From the NCBI RefSeq assembly GCF_019443745.1, contig NZ_CP050948.1, positions 2,046,001 through 2,110,000 on the forward strand: a DNA stretch of 64,000 bases. The letters are read 5' to 3'. Positions within the stretch are counted from its first letter, which is position 1; each line of letters begins with the position of its first letter. The stretch is from Iamia sp. SCSIO 61187. Lineage in GTDB: Bacteria; Actinomycetota; Acidimicrobiia; Acidimicrobiales; Iamiaceae. Positions 43,745 through 56,517 of the stretch are shown here, one piece after another. The notes under the pieces are model-generated. The model saw only the letters and a program-made list of their open reading frames with translations, had not been told where the DNA came from and did not search any database. A program made the position numbers and the translations under genes.

Positions 43745-43773
43745 GGTCGGTGTGGGTCTGACCCACTCCGACC
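43745..43773. terminator. 29-nt palindrome between convergent genes
   Basis: GGTCGGTGTGGGTC-T-GACCCACTCCGACC: 14-1-14 with one mismatch, the same geometry as the interspersed palindrome but unrelated sequence. It fills the gap between the MBL and P450 stops, so a bidirectional terminator is likely. Confidence 0.7.
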
Positions 43774-43775
43774 GG

Positions 43776-44966
43776 TCAGCGGGGGGTGAAGGCCATCTCG
43801 AGGTGCTGGACGGCGGTGACGAAGATGTTGTCCTCGAGTCGGGGGCCGCTGACGACGCGGAGGTCGGTGATGCGCTGGCTCAGCCGCTCGAACAGGATCC
43901 GCAGCTCGACCCGGGCCAGGTTGGCGCCCAGGCAGAAGTGGGTGCCCCGACCGAAGGCCAGGTGCGGGTTCGGGTCGCGGGTGATGTCGAAGCGGTCGGG
44001 GTCGGCGAACACGGCCTCGTCCCGGTTGGCGCTGGGGTAGAGGATCGCCACCCGGTCGCCGGCCTTCACCGGCTGGTCACCGATGCGGTCGTCGCGGGTG
44101 ACGGTGCGGAAGAAGTTGTTGAGCGGCGTCACCCAGCGGATCAGCTCCTCCACCGCACCGGGCACGAGCGAGGGGTCGGCAGCCATCGCCTCCCACTGGT
44201 CGGGGTGCTCGGCGAAGGCGACGAGGCCCCGGCTGATGACGGTCCGGGTGGTCTCGGCCCCGCCGGAGATCACCAGGCCGGCCTCGTTGACCAGCTTGCT
44301 GTCGGTCATGGGGCAGCCCCGCTCGGCGCCGCGCACCCAGTCGGTCACGAGGTCGTCGGCCGGTGCGGCCCGGCGGGCGGTGGCCGTCTCCATCAGCACG
44401 GGCACGAACTCCATGATCGCCATCACGAAGTCGTCGGCGACGGCCTGGTCGGTGTCGACCTCGTCGTAGCGCATCAGCCGCTCGGACCAGGTCTTGATGT
44501 CGGGCCACCGCTCCTCGGCGAAGCCCAGCAGGTGGGCCGTGAGCCGGGCCGGCACCGGGGCGGCCAGCTCGCCGACGACCTCCATGGACCCCCCGGCGAG
44601 GGCGCCCTCGAGGACGTCGTCCACGAGGGTCGTCAGGTAGCCCTCCATGGCGGCGACCGCCCGGGGCGTGAAGCGGCGGTTCACGAGGCGTCGCTGCTCG
44701 AGGTGCCCGGGATCGTCCTGGGCGATCATGTTGTCCTCGTCGGGCTCGTGGTGGCTGCGGTAGCCCGAGGCCGAGGAGAACACGTCGTCGCGGCGCTCGA
44801 CGTCCATGACGTCGGCGTGGCGGGTGACGCCCCACAGGCCGTTGGCCTCGTCGCGGTGGACGGGGTCGTGCGCCCGCAGCCACCGGAAGGCGGCGTGCAT
44901 GGCGTCGAGGTCGCCGTAGAAGGCAGGCGCCAGGAGGTCGATGGCGGGGGCGGTGGTGTCGGTCAT
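43776..44966 (-). CDS. cytochrome P450
   Basis: 396 aa, soluble bacterial type. I-helix GGAETTR (oxygen activation), ExxR in the K-helix (VEELIRW), and haem signature [15 protein letters not shown] are intact. The CYP family and substrate cannot be assigned. The ATG overlaps the stop of an upstream Thr-rich membrane protein (ATGA); no ferredoxin partner is nearby. Confidence 0.95.
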   Translation of the reverse strand: MTDTTAPAIDLLAPAFYGDLDAMHAAFRWLRAHDPVHRDEANGLWGVTRHADVMDVERRDDVFSSASGYRSHHEPDEDNMIAQDDPGHLEQRRLVNRRFTPRAVAAMEGYLTTLVDDVLEGALAGGSMEVVGELAAPVPARLTAHLLGFAEERWPDIKTWSERLMRYDEVDTDQAVADDFVMAIMEFVPVLMETATARRAAPADDLVTDWVRGAERGCPMTDSKLVNEAGLVISGGAETTRTVISRGLVAFAEHPDQWEAMAADPSLVPGAVEELIRWVTPLNNFFRTVTRDDRIGDQPVKAGDRVAILYPSANRDEAVFADPDRFDITRDPNPHLAFGRGTHFCLGANLARVELRILFERLSQRITDLRVVSGPRLEDNIFVTAVQHLEMAFTPR

Positions 44967-45661
44967 GCGCCCCCCTCGGCACCGGCCGGCTCGAGGGGCA
45001 CCGTCGAGGTGGTCGTCGTCGACGTCGTCGAGGTCGTGGTCGTCGTCGATGTGGTGGTGGTCGGCGCCGTGGTCGTGGTCGTCGGCGCCGTCGTGGTCGT
45101 CGCCTCGGTGGTGGTCGTGGCCTCGGTCGTGGTCGTCGGCGCGGTGGTGGTCGTGGCCTCGGTCGTGGTCGTCGGCGCGGTGGTGATCGAGGTGGTGGTC
45201 GTCGACGGGGCGTCGTCCTCCCCGCTCACCACGGCGAACACGATGGCGGCGGCGACGAGGGCGGCCAGGACGATGACGATGGCGGCGATCAGCATCCCCC
45301 GGCCGCGGCGCGCCGCAGGCGGCTCGGCGTCGGGCGGGAGGTAGCCCCCGCCCGGGGCCCCGCCGGCGCCGTAGCCGGCGGCTCCGGCGTAGCCCGCCGC
45401 TCCTGCGGCGCCGGCCGCGGGGAGGACCTGGGTGGCGTCGAGCGTCTGCTCCGGGGGCAGCTCGCCCGTCCGGTCGGCGGCGCCCGGCGTCGCCGCCGGG
45501 TCGCCGTCGGCCGCGTCGGGCCGCCAGGCCTGGGTCGCGTCGGTCCCGGCGGGGTCGGTCTCGCCCGTCGCCCAGGCCCGGGTGGCGTCCTCGGGCGTCG
45601 GCTCGAGGCCGGGGTCCGACGACCCGTCGGGCCGCCAGTCGGAGGTGGGATCGTCGGGCAT
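44963..45661 (-). CDS. single-pass membrane protein with Thr-rich tail, coupled to P450
   Basis: 232 aa. A disordered cytosolic half carries three DAT-(R/Q)-(A/V) motifs (DATRAW, DATQAW, DATQVL) and an Ala/Gly-rich stretch; one membrane segment lies at about residues 122-147, then a tail made almost only of Thr with Glu-Ala and Ala-Pro interruptions. DATQ-like motifs are reminiscent of phospho-Thr/FHA recognition sites, which is inference. Its stop overlaps the P450 start. No family recognised. Confidence 0.78.
   Translation of the reverse strand: MPDDPTSDWRPDGSSDPGLEPTPEDATRAWATGETDPAGTDATQAWRPDAADGDPAATPGAADRTGELPPEQTLDATQVLPAAGAAGAAGYAGAAGYGAGGAPGGGYLPPDAEPPAARRGRGMLIAAIVIVLAALVAAAIVFAVVSGEDDAPSTTTTSITTAPTTTTEATTTTAPTTTTEATTTTEATTTTAPTTTTTAPTTTTSTTTTTSTTSTTTTSTVPLEPAGAEGGA
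45111..45182. repeat. two perfect 36-bp tandem repeats coding for Thr-rich tail
   Basis: 45111-45146 and 45147-45182 are identical, each encoding 12 residues of Thr with EA/AP interruptions in the membrane protein's outer tail. Recent slippage is likely; repeat number may vary between strains. Confidence 0.85.
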
Positions 45662-45707
45662 GCGGGCTCCTGGCTTCGGTCGACGGCGCGGGGAGGGCGG
45701 TGGGCGC

Positions 45708-46484
45708 CTACCGGCAGGTGGCGATGCCGCCGTCGACGGGGATCACGGTGCCGGTGATGTACGAGCTGGCGCGCGAGCTGAGGAAGATCGCGGTGCCGGC
45801 CATGTCGTCGGGCTGGCCGATGCGGCGCATCGGCGCCGACGCCGCGATCTGGTCCCCGGCGGCGGCGAGGGTGGCCGCCATCATCTTCGACTCGAACGGG
45901 CCCGGGGCGATGGCGTTCACGGTGATGCGGGGGGCCAGCTTGGCCGCCAGGTGGCGGGTGAGCTGGTGCACGGCGGCCTTGCTGGCCGAGTACGAGTAGG
46001 TCTCGAGGACCGGGACGTGGATGCCGTCGATCGAGCCGATGTTGATGACCCGCGACGGGTCGCCCTCGGAGCTGGCCGCCTCGAGCAGGGGGAGGGCGAA
46101 CTTGGTCGTGTGGAACACGCCCTTGACGTTGAGGTCGAGGGTCCGGTCCCATGCGGCGTCGTCGAACTCGGCGAGCGGGGCGCCCCACGTGGCGCCGGCG
46201 TTGTTCACCAGGATGTCGAGGGTGTCGGTCCCGGTGGCGACCTCGTCGATCAGGCGGCGGCACTCGTCCTCGGTCGAGAGGTCGGCGGGGACGGCCCGGC
46301 ACTCGCCTATCTCGGAGAGCTCGGCCGCCACCTCCTCGCACACCGAGGCCTTGCGGCTGGAGATGACGACGGACGCCCCCGCCTCGACGAAGCCCCGGGC
46401 GATCATGAGCCCGATGCCGCGGCTGCCGCCGGTGACGAGGGCGGTCTTGCCCTCGATGCTGAACAGGTCGGTGGAGGAAGGCAC
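45708..46484 (-). CDS. short-chain dehydrogenase (FabG-like)
   Basis: 258 aa, GTG at 46484 with TACGGT 8 nt upstream (leaderless). TGGSRGIG cofactor motif, NNAG, catalytic Ser in INIGSIDG and YSASKAA, and C-terminal TGTVIPVDGG are typical of FabG-type SDRs that reduce or oxidise 3-hydroxyacyl or related substrates. The 178-bp upstream gap to the TetR gene shows no other gene. Confidence 0.9.
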   Translation of the reverse strand: MPSSTDLFSIEGKTALVTGGSRGIGLMIARGFVEAGASVVISSRKASVCEEVAAELSEIGECRAVPADLSTEDECRRLIDEVATGTDTLDILVNNAGATWGAPLAEFDDAAWDRTLDLNVKGVFHTTKFALPLLEAASSEGDPSRVINIGSIDGIHVPVLETYSYSASKAAVHQLTRHLAAKLAPRITVNAIAPGPFESKMMAATLAAAGDQIAASAPMRRIGQPDDMAGTAIFLSSRASSYITGTVIPVDGGIATCR

Positions 46485-46662
46485 GGCCGACGACCGTAAC
46501 CCAGCGCCCGCGCCCGGCCGACGCCGCCTGCCGCGCCCGTCGGCCGGGACCCGGCGGTGCACGGGCGACATCTCCGTTCCTCCGACAGGTGGCCCGGGTC
46601 GTGCTGGCTGGGTGTCGCAGGGGTGCGGTTCGTCGCCGGTCGGCGGACGTGCGTCGGGGTGC

Positions 46663-47370
46663 TCAGGCCTCGGTGGGGGGGCGCCAGGACAGCCACTCGA
46701 CGAGGCGGGGCGACCCGGCGGCGTAGATGGCGAGGAGGTCGATGACCTCCTCGAGGTCCGGGTACCGGCCCTCGATGTGGCCCTCGCCCAGGGTCGTGAC
46801 CATGGCGTCCATGCAGTCGGCGACCATCTCGTAGCGCCGGCGCAGCCCGGGGTCGTGCTGGCCGGCCAGGTCCATGAGGTCGTCGGCCAGCTCGGCCCGG
46901 TTGGCGGCGGCCATGGCCCGGGCGTGGGCGCCCAGCGCCGTCGACGGGGGCTCGTGGCGGGCCTGGCGCCCGAGCCGGAAGATCTCCGGGTAGGACCGGA
47001 TGAGCTCGAGCGGCGCCCGGATGGTGTCGCGCAGGTGGACCCGGTCGCGGTGCTCGCCGAACTGGGCCCGCGCCGCCCGGGTGGTCCGGCGGCTGGCGAT
47101 GGCGCTGCGCTCGCCGAGGGCCTGGAGGAGCTCGTCGCGGCTGGCGAAGTGGGTGTAGTAGCTCGACTGGGCGATGCCGACCCGGCGGCAGACGTTGACC
47201 GTGGTCAGGGCGGCCACGCCCTCGGTGGCCACGATCTCGATGGCGGCCCGGATCAGCCGCTCGCGGGTGCCGTCGGCGCCGGGGTCCTCGTCTGGCTCCG
47301 GGCCGGGGCCCCGGGCGGCGATCGGGTCGGCGATCGGGTCGGCGCTGTGGTCAGCCATCTCGTCACCCAT
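46663..47370 (-). CDS. TetR-family regulator of the ABC transporter locus
   Basis: 235 aa from the ATG at 47370, chosen for the GGGAGA 8 nt upstream; in-frame ATGs at 47400 and 47358 are alternatives. HTH segment LTTVNVCRRVGIAQSSYYTHF, then ASRDELL. It diverges from the LivH-LivM fusion gene, and the palindrome TCCGATA-N4-TATCGGA lies in the shared region, so it probably controls the transporter. Confidence 0.88.
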   Translation of the reverse strand: MGDEMADHSADPIADPIAARGPGPEPDEDPGADGTRERLIRAAIEIVATEGVAALTTVNVCRRVGIAQSSYYTHFASRDELLQALGERSAIASRRTTRAARAQFGEHRDRVHLRDTIRAPLELIRSYPEIFRLGRQARHEPPSTALGAHARAMAAANRAELADDLMDLAGQHDPGLRRRYEMVADCMDAMVTTLGEGHIEGRYPDLEEVIDLLAIYAAGSPRLVEWLSWRPPTEA

Positions 47371-47419
47371 GTGGCGGTCTCCCGCGGGTCCCCCGGACAT
47401 GCCCCTTGCACGCCGTCGA

Positions 47420-47437
47420 TCCGATACTACTATCGGA
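47420..47437. promoter_or_regulatory. TetR operator TCCGATA-N4-TATCGGA
   Basis: Perfect 7-bp arms around CTAC, AT-rich, in the divergent region between the TetR regulator and the transporter operon. Confidence 0.68.
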
Positions 47438-47514
47438 GACCGTCGTCACACGTGCCCTGCGCCACAGGCACCCGACGACGGACCCGACCCAGGACCGACG
47501 ACCAGGGGGCCGCC

Positions 47515-47550
47515 GTGCCGCGACCGCAGACCATGGGCCACCACGCGTGA
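47515..47550 (+). CDS. 11-codon micro-ORF coupled to the LivH-LivM gene
   Basis: MPRPQTMGHHA, GTG at 47515 with AGGGGG five nt upstream. The stop overlaps the GTG start of the permease (GTGA). The permease has no Shine-Dalgarno of its own, so coupling is plausible. Confidence 0.35.
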   Translation: MPRPQTMGHHA

Positions 47551-49747
47551 CCGCAGCCACGACGCCGACGGTCGCCGACGGCGACCGTCGGGCCAGCACC
47601 CCCGCCGACCGGCTGCGGGCCCTCGCCCCGACGGTCGCCCCGCCGCTCGCCATCATCGCCCTGCAGCTGATCGTCTTCCCGGTGCCGTCGGGGATCTTCG
47701 TGCGGGGCATCGTGATCGGCGGCCTCACCGCCCTCGTGTCGCTGGGCATGGCCCTCATCCACCGGTCGAACCGGATCCTGAACTTCGCCCAGGCCGACCT
47801 GGGCGGCGTCCCCGCCGTCCTCGTCTTGATGCTCATGACGGCGTGGGGCTGGAGCTACTGGCTCGCCGTTCCCACCGGCCTGGTGGCGGCCCTGCTCGTG
47901 GGCGGCATCGTCGAGGCGGTCATCATCCGGCGGTTCCGCCACGCCCCCCGGCTCATCCTCACCGTGGCCACGCTGGGGCTGTCGCAGATCCTCGCCGCCT
48001 GCGCCCTCCTCATGCCCCAGCTGTGGACCGACGAACGGGTCCTGGCCCCGCGCATCGAGGCCCCGTTCGCCGTCAGCTTCACCGTCGGGGGCGTGGTCTT
48101 CAACGCCAACGACGTGATCGCCATGGTGGTCGTGCCGATCTGCATCGCCCTGCTGGCCTGGTTCCTCCAGCGGACCCAGCTGGGCGTCGCGGTGCGCGCC
48201 ACGGCCACGAGCTCGCAGCGGGCCTCGCTCCTCGGCATCCCCGTCCACCGGGTCCAGACGCTGGTGTGGGCCGTCGCCGGCCTCCTCGCCTTCGTGGCCA
48301 CCTTCCTCCGCGCCGGGATCCTCGGCCTGCCCGTCGGGTCCGCCCTCAGCTTCGGCATCCTCCTGCGGGCCCTGGCCGCCCTCCTGATCGGGCGGATGAC
48401 CAACCTCACCCTGATCGCCAGCAGCGCCGTGGCCCTCGGCGTCCTCGAGCTGGGCGTGCAGTGGAACGCCTCCAGCCCGCTGCTCATCGACCCCATCCTC
48501 GCCGCCGTCATCGGCATCGCCCTCGTGGTGCAGCGGCGCAAGAGCGGCCGGGTCGGCGACGAGGACGCCTCGGGGTGGCAGGCGGCCGACGAGGTCCGAC
48601 CCGTGCCCGCCGTCCTGCGCCGCGAGACCGAGGTGCGGCTCGTCCGGTGGGTCGGCGGCACGGTCCTCCTCGCCGCCGCCCTCGTCCTGCCGCACCTCCT
48701 GTCCACCGACCGCTCGCTCAAGGCGTCGGCCGTGATCATCTACGGCATCCTCGCCCTGTCCCTGGTGGTGCTGAGCGGGTGGGCCGGGCAGGTGTCGCTC
48801 GGCCAGGTCGCCTTCTTCGCCATCGGGGCCGTGGTCGGGGCCAAGGCCACGATCGACCACGACGCCGACCTGCTGGTGAGCCTCATGCTGGCCGCCCTGG
48901 CCGGGGGGGTGGCAGCCCTGCTCGTCGGGCTCCCCGCCCTGCGGCGCGGTGGCCTGCACCTGGCCGTGACGACCTTCGCCTTCGCCCTGGCGACCACCTC
49001 GTACCTGCTCAACGACCGCTTCTTCGACTGGGTGCCGTCGGACCGGGTCTCGCGCAACCCGCTGCTGGGGCGGCTCGACTGGGACTCGCCGACCGGCGTC
49101 TACTACGTGACCCTCGCCGGCTTCGTCCTGGTGGTGCTGGCCCTGCGGGGCGTCCGCCGGTCGCGGGCGGGACGGGTCCTGCTCGCCATCCGGGAGAACG
49201 AGAGGGCGGCCGAGGCCTACGGCGTCAGCCCCACCCGGGCCAAGCTGACCGCCTTCGCCCTGTCGGGGGCCATCGCCGCCTTCGCCGGCGGGCTGTTCGT
49301 CCACCACCAGCAGTCCTTCGGCAGCGGCCCCTACGACCCGGGCCAGAACTTCGCCGTGTTCACCATGGCCGTCATCGGCGGCATCGGGTCCATCCCCGGG
49401 GCGGTGCTCGGCGCCGTCTACCTGCGGGGCACGCAGTGGTTCCTCCCCAACGAGTGGCAGGTGGTCGCCACCGGCGCCGGCGTGCTGCTGGTGCTGCTCG
49501 TGCTGCCCACCGGGCTGGGCGGGCTGCTGTTCCAGCTGCGCGACGGCTGGCTGCGCTCGGTCGTGCGCCGCCGGGGGCTGCACGTGCCCAGCCTGGTGGG
49601 CGACGACCGGATCGAGGTGTCGGCCCCGCCGCCACCCATCGCCGGCCCGGTGGAGCCCGACGACGAGGTCAGCCTGGCCAAGCCGGGCGACGACGACCAC
49701 GAACCGCCCGCCCCGGCGACGGAGATCCCGGCCGAGGTGAAGGCCTG

Positions 49748-49748
<1 letters not shown>
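47547..49748 (+). CDS. fused branched-chain amino-acid-type ABC permease (LivH-LivM)
   Basis: 733 aa, GTG at 47547. The N-terminal half (about 45-320) is LivH-like with HRSNRILNFAQADLGG and GRMTNLTLIASS; the C-terminal half (about 365-640) is LivM-like with LVVLSGWAGQVSLGQVAFF, AIRENERAAEAYGVSPTRAKL and GGIGSIPGAVLGA (read as short motifs). Normally these are two genes. The hydrophilic tail (about 660-733) is Pro/Glu rich. It joins the MFS-LivF-LivG fusion by a TGATG overlap. Confidence 0.93.
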
Positions 49749-52810
<3,062 letters not shown>

Positions 52811-52903
52811 GCGAGCGCAGCGAACGAACCGACGAGACGACCGGGCCCCGCCCCACCCCTCTCCAGCCCCCGACCACCGTTCCCCGATCCAGGAGGACCA
52901 CCG

Positions 52904-54607
52904 ATGTTGCCCAGCAGTGACGGACCCGAGGCCGACCGGAGCAAGCTGCTCCGGCGATGGGGGCCCCTGGCCGCCCTCGCCGTGGTGGCGGTGATCGTCC
53001 TCGCCGTGCTCGTGGTGGGCGGCGGCTCCGACGACGACGAGGAGGCGGCGGGCGACGACACGCCCGCCAGCGAGGCCGAGGCGCCCACCGGCGCCGTGTC
53101 GTGGAGCCAGGCCGAGGAGGAGGGCACCACCGACGAGCTGACGTGGCCCGAGACCTGCGACCAGGAGACGGGGCGGGTCGCCATCCCGTACCTCCTCGCG
53201 TCGGAGTGCTACGCCGACGTCGAGGGCGACAACGGCGGCGAGACCTCGCCCGGCGTCACCGCCGACTCCATCAAGGTCGTCGCCTACGTGTCCCCCGAGA
53301 GCGACCCGGTGATCGAGTACGTCACCCAGGCCATCGCCAACGACGACACCGTCGAGCAGGTCAGCGAGACCGTCCAGGGCTACATCGACATCTTCAACGC
53401 GACGTACCAGACCTACGGGCGCCAGGTGGACCTCGAGATCCTCGTGGGCACCGGCTCGGCCAACGACGAGGTCGCGGCCCGGGCCGACGCGGTGACCGCG
53501 GCCGAGGACATGGGCGCCTTCGCCGTGCTCGGCGGGCCCACGCTCACCAGCGCCTTCGCCGACGAGCTGGCGGCCCGGGAGGTCGTCTGCATCGGGTGCA
53601 CCGGGGGTGACCCCGAGTTCTTCGACGAGCGCTCGCCCTACCTGTACTCGACGGGTCCGAACTCCGACCAGGTCCTCATCCACCTGGTCGAGTACATGAC
53701 CAAGAAGCTGGCCGGGAAGCCGGCCGAGTTCGCCGGGGACGAGGCCCTCACCGACCAGGAGCGGTCGTTCGGCTACCTGTGGATCGAGTCCAACGACACC
53801 TCGGCCGCCCAGGCCGAGCGGTTCGAGGACCTGCTCGGCGAGGAGGGCATCGAGCTGACCGAGAGCGTCTCCTACACGCTCGACCCGGCCCGCCTGCAGG
53901 AGCAGGCCACCAGCGTCATCACCCGGCTCAAGCAGGCGGGGGTGACCACCGTCGTCTTCTCCGGCGACCCCGTCGCCCCGGGACCGTTCACCACCGAGGC
54001 CACCGCCCAGGACTTCCACCCCGAGTGGGTCCTCGGCCCCCAGGTCCTGGTCGACACGGTGGCCTTCTCCCGCACCTACGACCAGGAGCAGTGGGCCCAC
54101 GCCTTCGGGCCCAGCCCGCTGACGGTCAAGCCGGACCAGGCCCAACGGTCGCCGTTCGTGCTCTACGAGTGGTTCCACGGCGAGCTGCCGCCCGCCGCCG
54201 ACACCAGCGCCGTCATCGTGCCCAACCCGTCGCTGTTCTTCTCCGCCGTGTCCGCCGCCGGTCCCGAGCTGACGCCCGAGACGCTGCAGGCCGGCCTCTT
54301 CGCCCGGCCGCCGACGCCGTCGTACGAGTCCGAGCCGTCGCTCTCGTTCGGCGACCACGGCTTCTGGCCCTACCCGGACTACAACGGCGTCGACGACGTC
54401 ACCGAGATCTGGTGGGACCCGGAGGCGACCGGCGAGGACGAGATCGGCCGCGAGGGGACGGGGATGTGGCGCTACGTCAACGGCGGCCAGCGCTACCTGC
54501 CGGGGGAGTGGACCGAGGACCTGACGCTCTTCGACGAGGAGGGCACCGAGACGATCCTCGACGCCCCGCCCGAGGGTGAGGTCCCGCCCGAGTACCCGTC
54601 CCCCTGA
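52904..54607 (+). CDS. membrane-anchored substrate-binding protein of the ABC system
   Basis: 567 aa, ATG at 52904 after AGGAGGACC. An N-terminal membrane segment (about residues 19-38) and acidic linker replace the usual lipoprotein signal. The rest is a periplasmic-binding-protein type I fold of the LivK class (GVTADSIKVVAYV, AVLGGPTLTSAFADEL, VTTVVFSGDP). Ligand unknown: relatives in Actinobacteria bind amino acids, amides or steroid-like acids. It completes the transporter begun at 47547. Confidence 0.88.
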   Translation: MLPSSDGPEADRSKLLRRWGPLAALAVVAVIVLAVLVVGGGSDDDEEAAGDDTPASEAEAPTGAVSWSQAEEEGTTDELTWPETCDQETGRVAIPYLLASECYADVEGDNGGETSPGVTADSIKVVAYVSPESDPVIEYVTQAIANDDTVEQVSETVQGYIDIFNATYQTYGRQVDLEILVGTGSANDEVAARADAVTAAEDMGAFAVLGGPTLTSAFADELAAREVVCIGCTGGDPEFFDERSPYLYSTGPNSDQVLIHLVEYMTKKLAGKPAEFAGDEALTDQERSFGYLWIESNDTSAAQAERFEDLLGEEGIELTESVSYTLDPARLQEQATSVITRLKQAGVTTVVFSGDPVAPGPFTTEATAQDFHPEWVLGPQVLVDTVAFSRTYDQEQWAHAFGPSPLTVKPDQAQRSPFVLYEWFHGELPPAADTSAVIVPNPSLFFSAVSAAGPELTPETLQAGLFARPPTPSYESEPSLSFGDHGFWPYPDYNGVDDVTEIWWDPEATGEDEIGREGTGMWRYVNGGQRYLPGEWTEDLTLFDEEGTETILDAPPEGEVPPEYPSP

Positions 54608-54700
54608 GGGTCACGCGGGCGTGGAGGGGCGGGAGGTCCGGCCGGCGGAAGCCGGGCCTCCCCCCGTCCGGCGTCCCGCCGGGGTGTCGTGGGGCGCTGG

Positions 54701-54706
54701 TACCTT
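54701..54706 (+). promoter_or_regulatory. -10 box of the dnaG-rpoD transcript
   Basis: TACCTT ends 7 nt before the ATG of a 9-codon micro-ORF (54714), which itself ends one nucleotide before the dnaG ATG. Confidence 0.5.
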
Positions 54707-54713
54707 CCGAGCC

Positions 54714-54743
54714 ATGAGCGTGACGTCGGCGGTCGGGGCCTGA
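54714..54743 (+). CDS. 9-codon leaderless micro-ORF before dnaG
   Basis: MSVTSAVGA with ATG at the predicted transcript 5' end. TGA is followed by C and then the dnaG ATG, so a terminating ribosome is placed to reinitiate on dnaG, which lacks a clear Shine-Dalgarno. Confidence 0.42.
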   Translation: MSVTSAVGA

Positions 54744-54744
54744 C

Positions 54745-56517
54745 ATGGGCATCACCGACGAGACGGTGGCCGAGGTGCGGGCCAAGGCGGACATCGTCCA
54801 CGTCGCCCAGAACTTCATGCAGCTCAAGAAGGTCGGGCGCCGCTACAGCGGCCTGTGCCCCTTCCACGGCGAGAAGACCCCCAGCTTCTCCGTCAACGCC
54901 GAGGACGGGCTGTACTACTGCTTCGGCTGCCAGGCCAAGGGGGACACGATCACGCTGGTGCGCGAGCTCCAGCACCTCGACTTCGCCGAGGCCATCGAGT
55001 GGCTGGCGGCCCAGAGCGGCGTGCAGGTCCGCTACACCGAGAAGGGCCAGGGCGAGCAGCGCCAGCGCAAGACCCGCCTGACCGAGGCCGTCGAGCGGGC
55101 GGTCGACTGGTACCACGACCGCCTGCTGACCGGGCGGGACGCCGGCCCGGCCCGGGCCTACCTGCGCCACCGCGGCTTCGACGGCGACACCGTCCGGCGC
55201 TACCGGCTGGGGTGGGCGCCCGACGACTGGGACCAGCTGTGCCGCCACCTCGACCTGCCCGACAAGGTCCTCGTCGACACCGGCCTCGGGTTCATCAACC
55301 GGGCCCGCCGCCAGCAGGACTTCTTCCGGGGCCGGGTCCTGTTCCCCATCTTCGACGCCCAGGACCGCGCCATCGGCTTCGGCGGCCGGATCATGCCGGG
55401 ACAGGAGGGGCCCAAGTACCGCAACACCGGGCAGACCCCGCTCTACGACAAGAGCAAGGTCCTCTACGGGCTCAACTGGGCCAAGAGCGACGTGGTGAAG
55501 GCCGAGGAGGTCATCGTCTGCGAGGGCTACACCGACGTCATCGGCTTCGCCGACGTCGGCGTCCCGCGGGCGGTCGCCACCTGCGGCACGTCGCTCACCG
55601 AGGACCACGTCCGCCAGCTGCGCCGCTTCGCCCGGCGGCTGGTGCTGGCCTTCGACCCCGACGCCGCCGGGGCGGCCGCCGCCGAACGGGTGTACGCTTG
55701 GGAGCAGGCCCACGAGCTGGAGGTGGTGGTGGCTGACCTGCCCCCGGGCCTGGATCCCGGCGATCTCGCACGCTCCGACCCGGACCGCCTCCGCGCCGCC
55801 GTCGAGAACCCCACCCCGTTCCTCGGGTTCCGCGTCGAGCGGGCCCTCGCCGGCGGTCGGCTCGACACCCCCGAGGGGCGGGCCCGGACGGCCGAGGCCG
55901 CCCTCGACGTGATCGGCGAGCACCCCAGCGACTTCGTCCGCGACCAGTACGTGATGGAGGTGGCCGACCGCTGCCGCATCGACGTCGAGCGGCTGCGGGC
56001 CTCGCTCCGCCCCGGGGGACGGCCGAGCGTCCGGGTGGCCGAGGCCCCGCGCCGGGCGGCGCACTCGGAGGACCCGGAGGTGTCGGCGCTGCGGCTCGCT
56101 GTGGACGCCGACCACCGGTCCGAGATGCTGCCGCTCCTGCACGAGGTCCTCTTCGCCGACGATCGCCACGCCGTGGCCTTCCGGGCCCTGCGCGACGCCG
56201 AGGGCGACCTGCACCGGGCCATCGACGACGCCGACCCCGACACCGCCGAGCTGCTGGCGCGCCTCGCCGCCGAGGACGATCCGGGCGACCCCTCCGACGT
56301 GCGCCGGATCCTGCTCCGCGCCCAGGGCCAGCGGGAGGTCGCCCTGCTGCGCCGGCAGCTGCGGGGTGCGTCCGACCAGACCGCGGCCGAGCTCAACCCG
56401 ATCCTGGCCTGGCTGCTGACCCGCCTCCAGGCCGTCGCCCCCGATGCGCGAACCGGGAGAGATGTCGAGGACCAGTTGCTAGCGTGGCTCGCCGAGAGGG
56501 CCGAGGAGAGGTCATGA
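54745..56517 (+). CDS. dnaG: DNA primase
   Basis: 590 aa. Zinc-binding domain Cys38, His41, Cys59, Cys62 ([17 protein letters not shown]), catalytic core with [15 protein letters not shown] motif [11 protein letters not shown] and FDPDAAG, then a C-terminal DnaB-interaction region. It makes RNA primers at the replication fork. It overlaps rpoD by ATGA, a conserved macromolecular-synthesis arrangement. Confidence 0.97.
   Translation: MGITDETVAEVRAKADIVHVAQNFMQLKKVGRRYSGLCPFHGEKTPSFSVNAEDGLYYCFGCQAKGDTITLVRELQHLDFAEAIEWLAAQSGVQVRYTEKGQGEQRQRKTRLTEAVERAVDWYHDRLLTGRDAGPARAYLRHRGFDGDTVRRYRLGWAPDDWDQLCRHLDLPDKVLVDTGLGFINRARRQQDFFRGRVLFPIFDAQDRAIGFGGRIMPGQEGPKYRNTGQTPLYDKSKVLYGLNWAKSDVVKAEEVIVCEGYTDVIGFADVGVPRAVATCGTSLTEDHVRQLRRFARRLVLAFDPDAAGAAAAERVYAWEQAHELEVVVADLPPGLDPGDLARSDPDRLRAAVENPTPFLGFRVERALAGGRLDTPEGRARTAEAALDVIGEHPSDFVRDQYVMEVADRCRIDVERLRASLRPGGRPSVRVAEAPRRAAHSEDPEVSALRLAVDADHRSEMLPLLHEVLFADDRHAVAFRALRDAEGDLHRAIDDADPDTAELLARLAAEDDPGDPSDVRRILLRAQGQREVALLRRQLRGASDQTAAELNPILAWLLTRLQAVAPDARTGRDVEDQLLAWLAERAEERS

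Noticed and set aside
45000-45200. Short repeats resembling a CRISPR array
   Set aside because: They are in-frame coding repeats for a Thr-rich tail (two perfect 36-mers plus degenerate ones), with no unique spacers and no cas genes.
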